From Terriglobia bacterium (GTDB lineage Bacteria; Acidobacteriota; Terriglobia; Bryobacterales; Bryobacteraceae): 64,000 nucleotides of DNA. Each line of letters begins with the position of its first letter. The stretch's first letter is position 1. Shown here one piece after another: positions 45,435 through 54,605 of this stretch. Under the pieces are notes generated by a model. The model did not search any database. It was not told where the DNA came from and saw only the letters and a list, made by a program, of their open reading frames with translations. The stretch covers positions 26,873-90,872 of the forward strand of contig JAIQFN010000021.1 of NCBI GenBank assembly GCA_020073265.1, read 5' to 3'. The translations under genes and the position numbers were made by a program.

Positions 45435-46253
45435 ATGCAACCATTTGAAGGAAATAAACTCCGCATGCTCCCGCCCTCCCCGGCCCTGCTCGATTTCCGC
45501 CACGTCTCCGTGATGCGCGGCGAGAAAACTGCCCTCGATGACATCACGCTACGCATCCAGGCCGGCGAGCACGTCGCGATTCTGGGACCGAACGGCTGCG
45601 GCAAATCGACCCTGATCAAAACCATCACGCGCGAGTGCTACCCGCTGGTCCGCCCGGACTCCTCGCTCACTATCCTGGGCCGCGACTCCTGGAACGTCTT
45701 CGAGCTGCGCCCGTTGCTCGGCGTCGTCTCGAACGACCTCATGACGTCCTCGACGCGCGACATCAGCGGCCTCGAAGCAGTCCTCTCCGGATTTTTCAGC
45801 AGCATCGGCATCCAGCCTTACCACGACGTCACGCCCGTGATGCTCGCCAAGGCGCACGCTGTGCTCGCGCTCCTGGAAGTCCCTCACCTCAGCGAGCGCG
45901 AGATGACGGCCATGTCGTCGGGCGAGGGGCGTCGCATCCTGATTGCCCGCGCTCTGGTTCACGATCCGCTGGCGCTGCTCTTGGACGAGCCCACCAACAG
46001 CCTGGATATCCACGCCGCGCTCGAACTACGCGGCATCCTCCGCAAGCTGGCGCAGGCTGGCACCGGCATCCTGATGGTGACACATCACCTGGAAGACATC
46101 ATTCCAGAAATTGATCGCGTCATCTTGCTGCAGAACGGCCGCCTCTTCGCCGACGGCTCCAAGTCCGAGCTGCTGACAGCCGAGCGTCTGACCCGCCTCT
46201 TCAACCTCCCGGTCGACCTGGTCCGCCGCGACGGCTACTATCACATATGCTGA
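45435..46253 (+). CDS. ABC transporter ATP-binding protein (ModF/iron-type)
   Basis: 272 residues, or 262 if the ATG at 45465 is used. Walker A is ILGPNGCGKSTLIKTITREC. The signature is AMSSGEGRRILIARAL, with MSSGE in place of LSGGQ. Walker B is ALLLDEPTNSLDIHAALELR and the switch His lies in MVTHHLEDIIPEID. The pattern resembles soluble ModF-like or iron-complex ABC ATPases. No membrane component is adjacent, so it may be a standalone ATPase. It is divergent from the SIMPL pair, with only 45 bp between starts, and precedes repeat copy E. Confidence 0.85.
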   Translation: MQPFEGNKLRMLPPSPALLDFRHVSVMRGEKTALDDITLRIQAGEHVAILGPNGCGKSTLIKTITRECYPLVRPDSSLTILGRDSWNVFELRPLLGVVSNDLMTSSTRDISGLEAVLSGFFSSIGIQPYHDVTPVMLAKAHAVLALLEVPHLSEREMTAMSSGEGRRILIARALVHDPLALLLDEPTNSLDIHAALELRGILRKLAQAGTGILMVTHHLEDIIPEIDRVILLQNGRLFADGSKSELLTAERLTRLFNLPVDLVRRDGYYHIC

Positions 46254-46266
46254 TCACAACCCAGAC

Positions 46267-46312
46267 GTGGCGCACGCACTCATGCGTGCCGCGTTCACAC
46301 TCGTGTGAACGC
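46267..46312 (+). repeat. Bipartite hairpin repeat, copy E (near-perfect)
   Basis: GTGGC lead, hairpin GCACGCA-CTCA-TGCGTGC, a C, hairpin GCGTTCACA-CTCG-TGTGAACGC. It differs from copy D at two positions. It lies between the ABC ATPase gene and the ADOP gene, ending 11 bp before the ADOP start. Confidence 0.9.
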
Positions 46313-46323
46313 CATACTCAATT

Positions 46324-48759
46324 ATGATCCGCACCGCGACCCTCCTCGAAGACCTGCACTACAGCGCCCGCATGCTGGCGCGCAGCCCCGCCTTCACCAT
46401 CGTCGCCATCCTCACGCTCTCGCTCGGAATCGGAGCCAACACCGCGATCTTCAGCGTCGCCAACGCGCTCCTGTTTCAACCGCTGCCTTACGAAGATCCC
46501 TCTCGCCTGGTCATCGTCACCAGCGCCCGCGGCCCCAATCGCCGGCCATTTTCGTACAACCGCGCGCAGTTCCTCGCCTCTCACGGCAGCTCGTTCGCGG
46601 GTTTCGCGCCCTTTGTCACCGAGAACTTCAACCTCACCGGCGGAGGCGATCCGGAGCTGCTCCCCTCGGCCCGCGTTGCCTGGAATTTTTTCGACGTGTT
46701 GGGCGTTCATCCGCTGCTCGGCCGCGCGTTCCAGCGCGAAGAGGATCAACCCGGCGGCCGCCCGGTGGTATTGATCAGCGATTCGCTGTGGAAGCGCCGC
46801 TTCGGCGCCGACCCGGGCGTGATCGGTCAATCCCTGACGCTCGATTCCACGCCCGCCAGCATCATCGGCGTGATGCCGCCCGATTTCGAATTTGCGCCGC
46901 TCGGCCGCAGCATCGACCTGTGGTCCACGCGGACTTATGAGACCAACTCCGTCACGCGGCAGCAGGTCGGCGCTGGCGCAACCTACTTGATCGCCGTCGC
47001 CCGCATCCGGCCCGGCCTGCCGCTCGATCAGGCGCAGGCCGAAATGCGCGTGCTGGACGCCCGCTATCGCAGCGAGAACCCGGGCCTCGCCGACGCCGAC
47101 CCGCGCCAGAACATCAGCCTGAACCAGGTGCAGGACCTCATGGTGGCCCCGGTCCGCCGAGCCGTGCTGGTGCTTTTCGGAGCCGTGGCGCTGGTGCTGC
47201 TGATCGCCTGCGCCAACGTTGCCAGTCTTCTGCTTTCGCGTGCGTTCGCGCGCCGCAAGGAGATCGCTATCCGCACCGCGCTGGGCGCGACGCGCACCGG
47301 CCTGATCCGCCAATTGCTCACTGAAAGTATTTTTCTGGCGCTGGTCAGCGGCGGGATCGGCATCGCATTGAGCGCCTGGAGCGTGCGCATCATGGCCAGC
47401 CTGCCGCCCGACACGCTGCCTCGCATCAACCCGGTTCGCATCGACACGCGCGTGCTCCTGTTCAGCCTGGCAGCCTCGTTCCTCACCGGCATTCTGTTCG
47501 GTTTGATACCCGCGCTCCAGATGTCCAAAACCGACGTGCAAGGCGTGCTGCGCGATGAAGGCCGCGGCGTTGCGGGCGGGCGCCTGCGTCAGCTCACGCG
47601 CAGTCTTCTGGTGGTCTCCCAGATCGCGATTTCGATGATGCTCCTGATCGGCGCCGGCCTCCTGATGCGCAGCTTCGTGCGCCTCGAACAAGTCCCGCTG
47701 GGTTTCAATCCCGACCGCCTGCTGCTGATGAACATCGCGCTCGCGCCCTCGCGCTATTCCGGCGCCGTTCAGGTCAACGGCTTCTTCGCGCGCGCGATCC
47801 ACGAAGTCGCATCGCTGCCCGGCGTGCGATCCGCGGCCGTGTCGTCAGCGCTTCCGCTCCAGCCCTCGCGTTACGCATCCTTGCTGCCGGAAGGCCAGCC
47901 TTACGTCGCTCCGGCGCAGCGCCCGCTCATTTCCATCCAGTCCATCAGCCCGTCTTTCTTCGAGACCATGGGCATCCCGCTGCTGCGTGGCCGCGCGTTT
48001 TCCGATCGCGATACCGACGGCGCGCCACTGGTCGCCATCGTCAACGAGGTTTTCGCCCGCCGCTATTGGCCCAATGAAGACGCCGTCGGCAAGCACGTTG
48101 TTTTCGGAAACTTGCCGAAGCCCATTCAAATTGTGGGCGTAACCGGCAACGTCAAGAATGTGACTCTGGCCGTGATCACTACGCCCGAGATGTATTTCCC
48201 GCTGGCGCAGCGCCCTTCGCAGTCCTTGAACCTGGTCGTGCGATCGAGCGCCGATCCGCGCGCGCTCTCCACTCCGGTGCGCTCCCGCATTCTGGCCATC
48301 GACCAGGACCAGCCCGTCACCAACGTCCGCACCATGGAGCAACACCTGTCCGGCTCGATCCGGCAAACGCGGCTGACCATGCTGCTGCTGGCAGTCTTCT
48401 CGACCGTGGCGCTGCTGGTGGCGACGGTCGGCTTGTACGGCCTGATCGGTTATTCGGTGGCGCAGCGAACGCAGGAGCTCGGCATCCGCCTCGCGCTGGG
48501 AGCCGGACCCGGACAGGTGTTGAGGCTGGTGCTGCGTCAAGGACTCGTGCTCGCGATCCTCGGCGTGCTGCTCGGCCTGGCCGGATCGCTGGCGTTGACG
48601 CGCGGCATCCAAAGCCTGTTGTACGACGTCAGCCCCACCGATGGATGGACGTTCGCCGCCTGCGCTCTGGCGTTCATTGCGATCGCTCTCGCCGCCAGCT
48701 ACATCCCAGCGCGCCGCGCCGCCCGCATCGACCCCATCGAAGCGCTACGCTGCGAATAG
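46324..48759 (+). CDS. ADOP-family (duplicated FtsX/MacB-type) permease
   Basis: 811 residues. TM1 and the start of the periplasmic domain read SPAFTIVAILTLSLGIGANT, AIFSVANALLFQPLPYEDPS, the ADOP hallmark. A periplasmic MacB_PCD domain, three TMs, a second periplasmic domain and a final FtsX block follow (VGLYGLIGYSVAQRTQELGI ... PARRAARIDPIEALR). ADOP proteins are abundant in Acidobacteria and usually lack a cognate ATPase nearby; the upstream ABC ATPase belongs to a different subfamily but could still be tested as partner. The substrate is unknown. Confidence 0.92.
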   Translation: MIRTATLLEDLHYSARMLARSPAFTIVAILTLSLGIGANTAIFSVANALLFQPLPYEDPSRLVIVTSARGPNRRPFSYNRAQFLASHGSSFAGFAPFVTENFNLTGGGDPELLPSARVAWNFFDVLGVHPLLGRAFQREEDQPGGRPVVLISDSLWKRRFGADPGVIGQSLTLDSTPASIIGVMPPDFEFAPLGRSIDLWSTRTYETNSVTRQQVGAGATYLIAVARIRPGLPLDQAQAEMRVLDARYRSENPGLADADPRQNISLNQVQDLMVAPVRRAVLVLFGAVALVLLIACANVASLLLSRAFARRKEIAIRTALGATRTGLIRQLLTESIFLALVSGGIGIALSAWSVRIMASLPPDTLPRINPVRIDTRVLLFSLAASFLTGILFGLIPALQMSKTDVQGVLRDEGRGVAGGRLRQLTRSLLVVSQIAISMMLLIGAGLLMRSFVRLEQVPLGFNPDRLLLMNIALAPSRYSGAVQVNGFFARAIHEVASLPGVRSAAVSSALPLQPSRYASLLPEGQPYVAPAQRPLISIQSISPSFFETMGIPLLRGRAFSDRDTDGAPLVAIVNEVFARRYWPNEDAVGKHVVFGNLPKPIQIVGVTGNVKNVTLAVITTPEMYFPLAQRPSQSLNLVVRSSADPRALSTPVRSRILAIDQDQPVTNVRTMEQHLSGSIRQTRLTMLLLAVFSTVALLVATVGLYGLIGYSVAQRTQELGIRLALGAGPGQVLRLVLRQGLVLAILGVLLGLAGSLALTRGIQSLLYDVSPTDGWTFAACALAFIAIALAASYIPARRAARIDPIEALRCE

Positions 48760-48814
48760 CTCCGATCCCGCCCGCGCGCAATCAGCCATAATGGTGTCCG
48801 AGAGGAGTACGCCC

Positions 48815-49258
48815 ATGCGCACGCTTTCCACCATCGTTCTCACCGCTTCGCTCGCCGCTGTATGTCTCGGACAAAACGCCGGCCCAGCCCACGGCTCCGG
48901 CCAGGGAGTTCAAGCCCTGGTTCAGGACGCCAAGACGCGCGTCACCGAGATGAAGGTCGATCAGCTCAAGTCCGCGCAGGCTTCCGGCGAGAAGCTCACG
49001 CTCATCGATGTTCGCGAGGACAACGAATGGGAGGCTGGACACGCCGCCGGAGCGATGCATCTGAGCCGAGGCCTGATCGAATTCTCTATCGAATCCAAAG
49101 TGCCCGAGAAGAACACCAAAATCGTGCTCTATTGCGGCAGCGGCGCCCGCTCCGCGCTGGCCGCCGACTCGATCATGAAGATGGGCTACACCAACGTCGT
49201 CTCGCTGGCCGGAGGCATGGGCGCGTACAAGGCCGCCGGACTTCCGACCGAGAAGTGA
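48815..49258 (+). CDS. Secreted rhodanese-domain protein
   Basis: 147 residues from the ATG at 48815, with GAGGAG 7 nt upstream. Signal peptide MRTLSTIVLTASLAAVCLGQ. One rhodanese domain: KLTLIDVREDNEWEAGHAAG, the active-site loop VLYCGSGARSALAADSI (catalytic Cys) and VVSLAGGMGAYKAAGLP. Likely periplasmic sulfur transfer or thiol chemistry. Convergent with hom, separated by 3 bp. Confidence 0.9.
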   Translation: MRTLSTIVLTASLAAVCLGQNAGPAHGSGQGVQALVQDAKTRVTEMKVDQLKSAQASGEKLTLIDVREDNEWEAGHAAGAMHLSRGLIEFSIESKVPEKNTKIVLYCGSGARSALAADSIMKMGYTNVVSLAGGMGAYKAAGLPTEK

Positions 49259-49261
49259 TCG

Positions 49262-50209
49262 CTACTTCGCGCTCTCCGCGATATCCACCAGGTCGCTGAA
49301 CAAGCCGTAGGCGGTCTGCTCCACGCCCGACGAGATTCCCATCACGCCGATGGTTCCCATCAGGTCCGTGTGCAGCAACAGCAGATTCGAAGTGCCTTGC
49401 ACCGAGGCGAGCGGGTCGGCTTCGTCCACTACCTCGGCGCGCACTCGCAGACGGACGCCAGAGGGACCGATGTGTCCGCGGCTCACCAGGCACACGGTCT
49501 TGCGCGCCTGCGCAAGTTCCAGCACGCGCTCCGGCGTAAGACGGCCGATGCCGCGCCGGTCCACCTCCAGCGGCGTTGTGCGCGCATCCATCAGCACGTT
49601 GGCGAGAACGGCGGCCTTGGCGGCTGAATCCCAGCCCTCGATGTCGTAACTCGAATCCGCTTCGGTGATCCCCAGCCGGCGCGCCGCTTCAATTCCATCC
49701 TGCATCGACTTGCCTTCCCGCATCGCCTCGATCACCACCTTGGAAGTCGAGTTCAGAACGCCAGTGAATCCGAGCACCTTCACGCCCGGCAGGTTCTTGC
49801 GGACCATGTTGAATACCGGCGTTCCATCCATGACCGTGGATTCGAAGCGAAACTGGACGCCCGCGCGCTCGGCCTCATCGCGCAGCTCGGCGTAGGCGTA
49901 CGCGATTGGCCCCTTGTTGGCCGTGACCACGTGCCGCTTTCGAGCCAACGCTTTGCGGATGTGCGTGAGCGCGGGCTCACCGGAAGCCGGATTCGGCGTG
50001 GTGATCTCGACCACGACGTCGCAGGCGGCGCGATCCAGAAACTCATCCACCGACCCGGCTGCGGGGCCGAAATCAGCGCCGTCGTAAGCGGTCCCGTGGC
50101 GCGCGGTATGAATCCCGGCGATCCGAAACGGAAAAGCCTTGCGCTTTTTTTCGAGCAGACCAGCGAACGCGCGGCCGACGTTGCCATATCCGATAAGCGC
50201 GACTCTCAA
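49262..50209 (-). CDS. hom: Homoserine dehydrogenase (short form)
   Basis: 315 residues, TTG start at 50209. It reduces aspartate semialdehyde to homoserine on the Thr/Met branch. NAD(P)-binding VALIGYGNVGRAFAGLLEKK, VVTANKGPIAYAYAELRDEA with the catalytic Lys region, VLNSTSKVVIEAMREGKSMQ, and ADSSYDIEGWDSAAKAAVLA. It lacks the C-terminal ACT domain, so allosteric feedback by threonine is not expected at this subunit. A TAAAAT hexamer ends 6 nt before the TTG. No neighbouring Thr genes. Confidence 0.92.
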   Translation of the reverse strand: MRVALIGYGNVGRAFAGLLEKKRKAFPFRIAGIHTARHGTAYDGADFGPAAGSVDEFLDRAACDVVVEITTPNPASGEPALTHIRKALARKRHVVTANKGPIAYAYAELRDEAERAGVQFRFESTVMDGTPVFNMVRKNLPGVKVLGFTGVLNSTSKVVIEAMREGKSMQDGIEAARRLGITEADSSYDIEGWDSAAKAAVLANVLMDARTTPLEVDRRGIGRLTPERVLELAQARKTVCLVSRGHIGPSGVRLRVRAEVVDEADPLASVQGTSNLLLLHTDLMGTIGVMGISSGVEQTAYGLFSDLVDIAESAK

Positions 50210-50215
50210 GAATTT

Positions 50216-50221
50216 ATTTTA
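50216..50221 (-). promoter_or_regulatory. -10 element (TAAAAT), likely leaderless hom start
   Basis: On the minus strand TAAAAT, AAATTC, then TTG at 50209. The double hairpin at 50229-50262 occupies the position where a -35 box would be. Confidence 0.4.
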
Positions 50222-50228
50222 AAGTGGG

Positions 50229-50262
50229 GCGGGCAATCCTGCCCGCAGCCGGCTTCAGCCGG
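50229..50262 (-). terminator. Two tandem GC-rich hairpins downstream of the DUF4139 gene
   Basis: Hairpin 1: GCGGGCA (50229-50235) with TGCCCGC (50240-50246), 4-nt loop. Hairpin 2: CCGGCT (50249-50254) with AGCCGG (50257-50262). They lie 13 bp after the DUF4139 stop (50275 on the minus strand). A T-rich run follows on that strand in the hom promoter, so termination is plausible, but the pair could also be an interspersed repeat. Confidence 0.45.
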
Positions 50263-50274
50263 TAAATATGCATC

Positions 50275-52275
50275 TCAGAACTCCAGCTTCGCAATCAGAT
50301 CGTTCAGGTTCGACTCGATCCCGGCCTTCTGCTTCTTAAACCCAGCATCCCGATCCCGCAGCGCGGCCAACTGGTTCTCCTGATCGGCAAGCTGGCGCGC
50401 GTATTTCTGCACCTGTTCCTGCTGCCCGCTCACCTGGTTGAGGCTCGATATATTCTGCCGGATGCGATTCTCATCGCTCGCAACATTATTGATGTCGCTC
50501 TCCGTTTGCCGGATCTGGCCATCCAGGCCGGCGATCTGCCGCTTCAGATCCAGGACCTGCTGAAGTTGTCTGCGGCCGGCGTCAGAGATCGCCTTGTTCT
50601 GTACGTAGGTCAGCAAAACATCCGGCGTCAGGCTGGACACCGACGTGGTGGTGTCATACACGCGCTCCTCCGCCACCGGAACTTTCTCGGTCGAATCCGG
50701 CCCCAGCTTCACTTCAAACCGGTTCGCGGTCGTGGTGGTCTCCACCGGCTTCGGACTCAGCACCTTGTATTCCGGACGCTGCGCCTGCTCGATGATCAGC
50801 GTCTTGGCTTTCTGGTCGACGTTGCGAATGGTGTAGGTCTTGGTTTCGTCCTCGGCCAGCCGCGCGGTCAGCACGCCGCGATTGACGTGGATCTCGCGCA
50901 CCAGGCTGCGGCTGGAATCGAACTGCGTCGTCACGCGCGTGCCCAGATCCACGGCGTAGCTGATCAGCCGCTTGTCGCCGGTCTTGAGCGTGGTTATGAG
51001 CGCTTCGCCCGCGTAGCTCGCGGCATCGAACACCGTGATCGGCCCGCCGTCCAGCGTCTTGCCGGTCGAGTTGGTCAGCTCCGCCGCGCTCATGGGATGC
51101 TCGCCGTACTCTTCCGAATAAATCAGCAGCCGCCGCGAGCCGATCTTCTGCTGCAGGAACGGAAGCATCGCCGACTCGTCCTTCTTCACCGTCACCGGCG
51201 TCGAGAAGCGGTACTCGAACAGCTCGCCCAGATCGGCCCCCGCGACATTCACGGCGACGTTGCTCAAAATGGCATCCCGTTCGTCTTTGAAACGCGCCCC
51301 TGCGATTCCCGCTTGCAGCGAGCCCATCGCCTGGCGCGCCATCGCCTTGGGAGGCGCAGGCGCGAGCCCCGCCATCGGAGCATTCCGCGTCTCTGCTACC
51401 GCGCCACCATACACCACCGGAGCCGCCGCGCGATCCTCGGGAAGCTCCACCGTCTGTCGAGGCACGTACTTCGGCTCATACAGCTTGCTGATGAACGACA
51501 CCGGCCTCCCCGACACCACCGCCAGCGCGACGTTGGTCCAATCCTCGCCGCTGGTGTTGTCGATGATGGCCCAACCTTCCAGCGTCGGATCGGTCTTGTC
51601 CGCGAAAATCAGCCGGTAACTCGATTTCCACACCGGCGTCGGCACCATGTAGCTGGCCGCGATCTGCCGCTCCTTGGCGTCCGACGAATCGATATAGATG
51701 CTGCGCTTGTCGAGCGACCGCGATTGATTCACCACCGTCAAATAGTCCCGGAGCTGCGCCTGCAGCTTCGGATCGGCGAAGCGAATCGCACTGGCCGCGG
51801 CCAAATCGAACGTCCGCAGCTCGCCCGAATCCAGCAGCAGCACCAGTTGCTCGCGCTCGGGATGGTCGCGATCCGCGCCCACCAGCCTTCCGCTGACGAT
51901 CGCGCCGCTCAATGTCTCCGCGCCGTACTTGACCTCGATCTTGGCGCCCTTCATCTGGTCCATAAAAACCGCCAGCGACGCTTGCCCGCCCACCTTGAAA
52001 GGAAATTCCGCCAGTTTTTGATCCAGCGGCTCGCTCGAATCGTAGCGCAGCCCCGTCACCTTGCCGCCGTTGCGATCCTCGAGCGTGAGCGACTTCAACA
52101 CGTCGTTCATGTCCGACGCCTTGAAATCCAGACGCGCCGCCTCGCCCGGCCCCAACCTGCCGCCGCGTTCAAAATATCCGACTCCGCTCTTGTACAGGAT
52201 CACTTCGCGAATCGGAAGATCGGCGGCCATCGCGCTCGCCACAACCACCCCAGCCAGAAGAAAGATTCGTCGCAT
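50275..52275 (-). CDS. Secreted DUF4139-family protein with C-terminal coiled coil
   Basis: 666 residues. Signal peptide MRRIFLLAGVVVASAMA. A DUF4140/4139-like layout: IREVILYKSGVGYFERGGRL at the start, WKSSYRLIFADKTDPTLEGW then AIIDNTSGEDWTNVALAVVS (the DUF4139 core), VPLPEDR-like VELPEDRAAAPVVYGGAV, and late TIRNVDQKAKTLIIEQAQRP. The last ~110 residues are a predicted coiled coil (LKRQIAGLDGQIRQTESDIN). Function unknown; relatives are called mucoidy inhibitor A-like. GGTGAGG lies 5 nt before the ATG. Confidence 0.85.
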   Translation of the reverse strand: MRRIFLLAGVVVASAMAADLPIREVILYKSGVGYFERGGRLGPGEAARLDFKASDMNDVLKSLTLEDRNGGKVTGLRYDSSEPLDQKLAEFPFKVGGQASLAVFMDQMKGAKIEVKYGAETLSGAIVSGRLVGADRDHPEREQLVLLLDSGELRTFDLAAASAIRFADPKLQAQLRDYLTVVNQSRSLDKRSIYIDSSDAKERQIAASYMVPTPVWKSSYRLIFADKTDPTLEGWAIIDNTSGEDWTNVALAVVSGRPVSFISKLYEPKYVPRQTVELPEDRAAAPVVYGGAVAETRNAPMAGLAPAPPKAMARQAMGSLQAGIAGARFKDERDAILSNVAVNVAGADLGELFEYRFSTPVTVKKDESAMLPFLQQKIGSRRLLIYSEEYGEHPMSAAELTNSTGKTLDGGPITVFDAASYAGEALITTLKTGDKRLISYAVDLGTRVTTQFDSSRSLVREIHVNRGVLTARLAEDETKTYTIRNVDQKAKTLIIEQAQRPEYKVLSPKPVETTTTANRFEVKLGPDSTEKVPVAEERVYDTTTSVSSLTPDVLLTYVQNKAISDAGRRQLQQVLDLKRQIAGLDGQIRQTESDINNVASDENRIRQNISSLNQVSGQQEQVQKYARQLADQENQLAALRDRDAGFKKQKAGIESNLNDLIAKLEF

Positions 52276-52328
52276 AGAAGCCTCACCAGACTAATGTCCG
52301 CCGGGCCACGATCCTTTCAGAACCGGCC

Positions 52329-52742
52329 CTACTCGCCCATTACCTTAATAATGACGCGTTTCGGCCGCTGTCCGTCGAATTCCGCATAGTAGACCTGCTG
52401 CCACGGGCCGAAATCGAGCTTCCCCTCCGTCACCGGAACGATCACCTGGTGGTGCACCAGCAGGCTTTTCAGATGCGAGTCGCCGTTGGTCTCGCCCGTT
52501 CGATGATGCCGGTAATCGTCGCGGTAGGGCGCCAGCTTCTCCAGCCACTCGTCGATGTCTTGGAGCAGCCCATCCTCGGCGTCGTTCACCCACACGCCCG
52601 CGGTGATGTGCATGGCCGACACCAGGATCATCCCCTCGCGAATCCCGCTCTTAGTGAGCGCCGCGTTCACTTGCCCGGTGATGTTGATGTACTGCCGATG
52701 CTGCTTGGTGTTGAATACCAGATGTTCGGTGTGAAATCGCAT
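52329..52742 (-). CDS. YjbQ/UPF0047 family protein
   Basis: 137 residues, the full length for the family. Motifs: [20 protein letters not shown] with a conserved His and Asp-Glu, [20 protein letters not shown], and the C-terminal [20 protein letters not shown]. Family members form trimers with a His-lined cavity and have been linked to thiamine-phosphate synthesis as a weak secondary activity; the physiological role is unresolved. TATGAT ends 8 nt before the ATG. Confidence 0.93.
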   Translation of the reverse strand: MRFHTEHLVFNTKQHRQYINITGQVNAALTKSGIREGMILVSAMHITAGVWVNDAEDGLLQDIDEWLEKLAPYRDDYRHHRTGETNGDSHLKSLLVHHQVIVPVTEGKLDFGPWQQVYYAEFDGQRPKRVIIKVMGE

Positions 52743-52831
52743 ACGTGTCGATCATAACGGACGCGACTTGACACGCGCCCGGTGCGACCGCCAGACTCGG
52801 ATTAGCAAAGCGATCGCACGGAAGGTTTCCA

Positions 52832-54223
52832 ACGCGAGTCATCTGCGTCGCTCTGCTGGCTGCTGGCCTCGCTCCGGCGCAAGATGGTCCGCCCGACCCG
52901 CGGACACAAGGCCAGCAGGGATTCAATCAACAGATCGAAAATCCAGCGGCTCCGCCCGAAGAGTCCCCTGCCGGCTCCGGACCTTCCATTCTCGGCCGCG
53001 ACAAGAGCCTCGCGGGCGACCGCAAAGGCAAGCTGATCGATCTCCGGCTGTACGGCGAAATCACCGGCGTCTACGATTCCGGCATCACTCCCGTGCTCAC
53101 CGGCGCTCAAGCGGCCATCCCGCGCTCTGACTACGGAATCGAATCCGGAGCCGGCCTGAGCGCCTCGCGCCGCTGGAAAAACGCCCGGTTCACTCTGGAA
53201 TACCGGGGCCGATTCCGCCGCTACGCCGAGCAATCGCTGTTCAACGGCACCGACCAGTTCCTGAATCTCGCCTACAGCCGCTTCCTCAGCCGCTACTGGA
53301 CCCTGGACTTGAAGGAAATCGCCGGAACCGCCACGCTCGCCAACGGCGAGTTCACTTACTTACCGCTCACCAGCACCGACCTGTACGCGCTGCCCACTAA
53401 CGACCTGTTCGACAACCGCACTAACTATCTGCAGTCGCGCGTGGATTTGGACTGGCAGAAGAGCCTGCGCCTGTCGTTCGATTTCGGCGGCGAAGGTTTT
53501 CTGGTGCGCCGCCAGTCCCTCGCGCTGGCCGGCTTGAACGGCTATGGCGCGCGCGCCGGCCTGGCCTATCGCCTCACCCGCCGGCAGACCGTTTCCGCGA
53601 CTTACCAGCACATCTACTTCGATTTTCAACACACCTTCGGAAACGCCCGGATCGAGACCGCGGCGCTCGGTTATTCCGTGGCCTTGACGCGCCGGCTGGA
53701 TCTCGGCTTCAAGCTCGGCGGCAGCCGCGTGGACACCACCGGACTCACGCAAGTTTCCATCGACCCGGAGATCGCCGCCATCATCGGCCGCGACATCGCC
53801 ATCGTAAGCTTCGCCCGCGTGCTCTATGTTCCGCTCGCCGAAGCGCGCCTGACCCAGCGATTCACGCGCTCGTCACTTACTCTGGATTACTCCAGCGGCA
53901 TCACGCCCGGCAACGGCGTGTATCTCACTTCCCGCGAGACCTCGGGAACGGTAAGTTTCACTTACACCGGTGTCCACCGGCTCAGCACCTCGTTCAACGC
54001 CGGTTACAATCAGTTATCCACGATCGGCCAGACTTTGCCGACTTATACCAATCTGCAGGGCGGCGGCGGCCTGACTTACAGGTTGTTCGCGGACACTTAC
54101 CTGGGGCTGCGTTACGACTATCGCCACTACACCACCCAAAACCTGCTCTTCCAGAAGGACTCCAACCGGGTGAGCCTCGGCCTGGCCTTCAGCGCCGGAG
54201 ACGCGCCTCTGGCAATCTGGTAG
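52832..54223 (+). CDS. Outer-membrane beta-barrel protein with apparent ACG start
   Basis: 463 residues if translation starts at ACG 52832. In frame upstream of the GTG at 53093 there is no ATG, GTG or TTG back to the stop at 52769, yet the frame encodes a clear signal peptide (RVICVALLAAGLAPA then Q). CGGAAGG ends 6 nt before ACG, exactly where a start codon should be. The mature part has a Gln/Pro linker, then alternating aromatic beta strands (TLEYRGRFRRYAEQSLFNGT, LGLRYDYRHYTTQNLLFQKD) ending LAIW, as in outer-membrane barrels. No homologue recognised. A receiver-domain gene starts 1 bp after its stop. Confidence 0.65.
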   Translation, partial: TRVICVALLAAGLAPAQDGPPDPRTQGQQGFNQQIENPAAPPEESPAGSGPSILGRDKSLAGDRKGKLIDLRLYGEITGVYDSGITPVLTGAQAAIPRSDYGIESGAGLSASRRWKNARFTLEYRGRFRRYAEQSLFNGTDQFLNLAYSRFLSRYWTLDLKEIAGTATLANGEFTYLPLTSTDLYALPTNDLFDNRTNYLQSRVDLDWQKSLRLSFDFGGEGFLVRRQSLALAGLNGYGARAGLAYRLTRRQTVSATYQHIYFDFQHTFGNARIETAALGYSVALTRRLDLGFKLGGSRVDTTGLTQVSIDPEIAAIIGRDIAIVSFARVLYVPLAEARLTQRFTRSSLTLDYSSGITPGNGVYLTSRETSGTVSFTYTGVHRLSTSFNAGYNQLSTIGQTLPTYTNLQGGGGLTYRLFADTYLGLRYDYRHYTTQNLLFQKDSNRVSLGLAFSAGDAPLAIW

Positions 54224-54224
54224 T

Positions 54225-54605
54225 GTGGGTAGTCCAAGAATCCTGCTGGTGGAAGACGAAGCGCCGCTACTGCACCTGCTGGAACGGCATCTGGCGCGGC
54301 TGGGCTTTGAGGTGGAAGCTCATTCGACGGGACTCGGCGCGCTTGCCGCGCTCGAGACGGCGCCGGACAGCTACGCTCTGGTGGTGGCCGACATGGGCCT
54401 CCCGGATCTGGCAGGCGACGCCCTGCTGTCGAAAATGTTTCAGATCCGCCCGGACTTGCTGGTCCTGATCTGCAGCGGCTCGGAGTTTTTCGTCTCCAGT
54501 CTTCCGGAGCCGATCCAGCGGCGCGTCGGATTCCTGCAGAAACCTTTCGCGCCGAAAGAACTGGGGCAGAAGATCGAGCAAATGCTGGCCCGCCGCGGCA
54601 CGTGA
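54225..54605 (+). CDS. Single-domain response regulator (CheY-like receiver)
   Basis: 126 residues, GTG start 1 bp after the barrel gene stop. Receiver fold with acidic pocket VEDE (about 9-12), phospho-acceptor Asp56 in VVADMGLPDLAGD, Ser84 in ICSGSE and Lys106 in FLQKPFAPKELGQ. No output domain, so it would act by protein contact or as a phosphate sink. No kinase is adjacent; the hybrid kinase at 32 kb lacks an output domain, but nothing links them directly. Confidence 0.9.
   Translation: MGSPRILLVEDEAPLLHLLERHLARLGFEVEAHSTGLGALAALETAPDSYALVVADMGLPDLAGDALLSKMFQIRPDLLVLICSGSEFFVSSLPEPIQRRVGFLQKPFAPKELGQKIEQMLARRGT

Noticed and set aside
46318..47802. 494-codon open frame on the minus strand
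   Set aside because: Antisense to the intact ADOP permease, no recognisable motif.
50506..52389. 627-codon open frame on the plus strand
   Set aside because: Antisense to the DUF4139 gene; composition (Arg, His, Gln rich) typical of high-GC shadow frames.
52768..52773. Perfect TTGACA upstream of the barrel gene
   Set aside because: No acceptable -10 box at 15-19 bp downstream, so not called a promoter.
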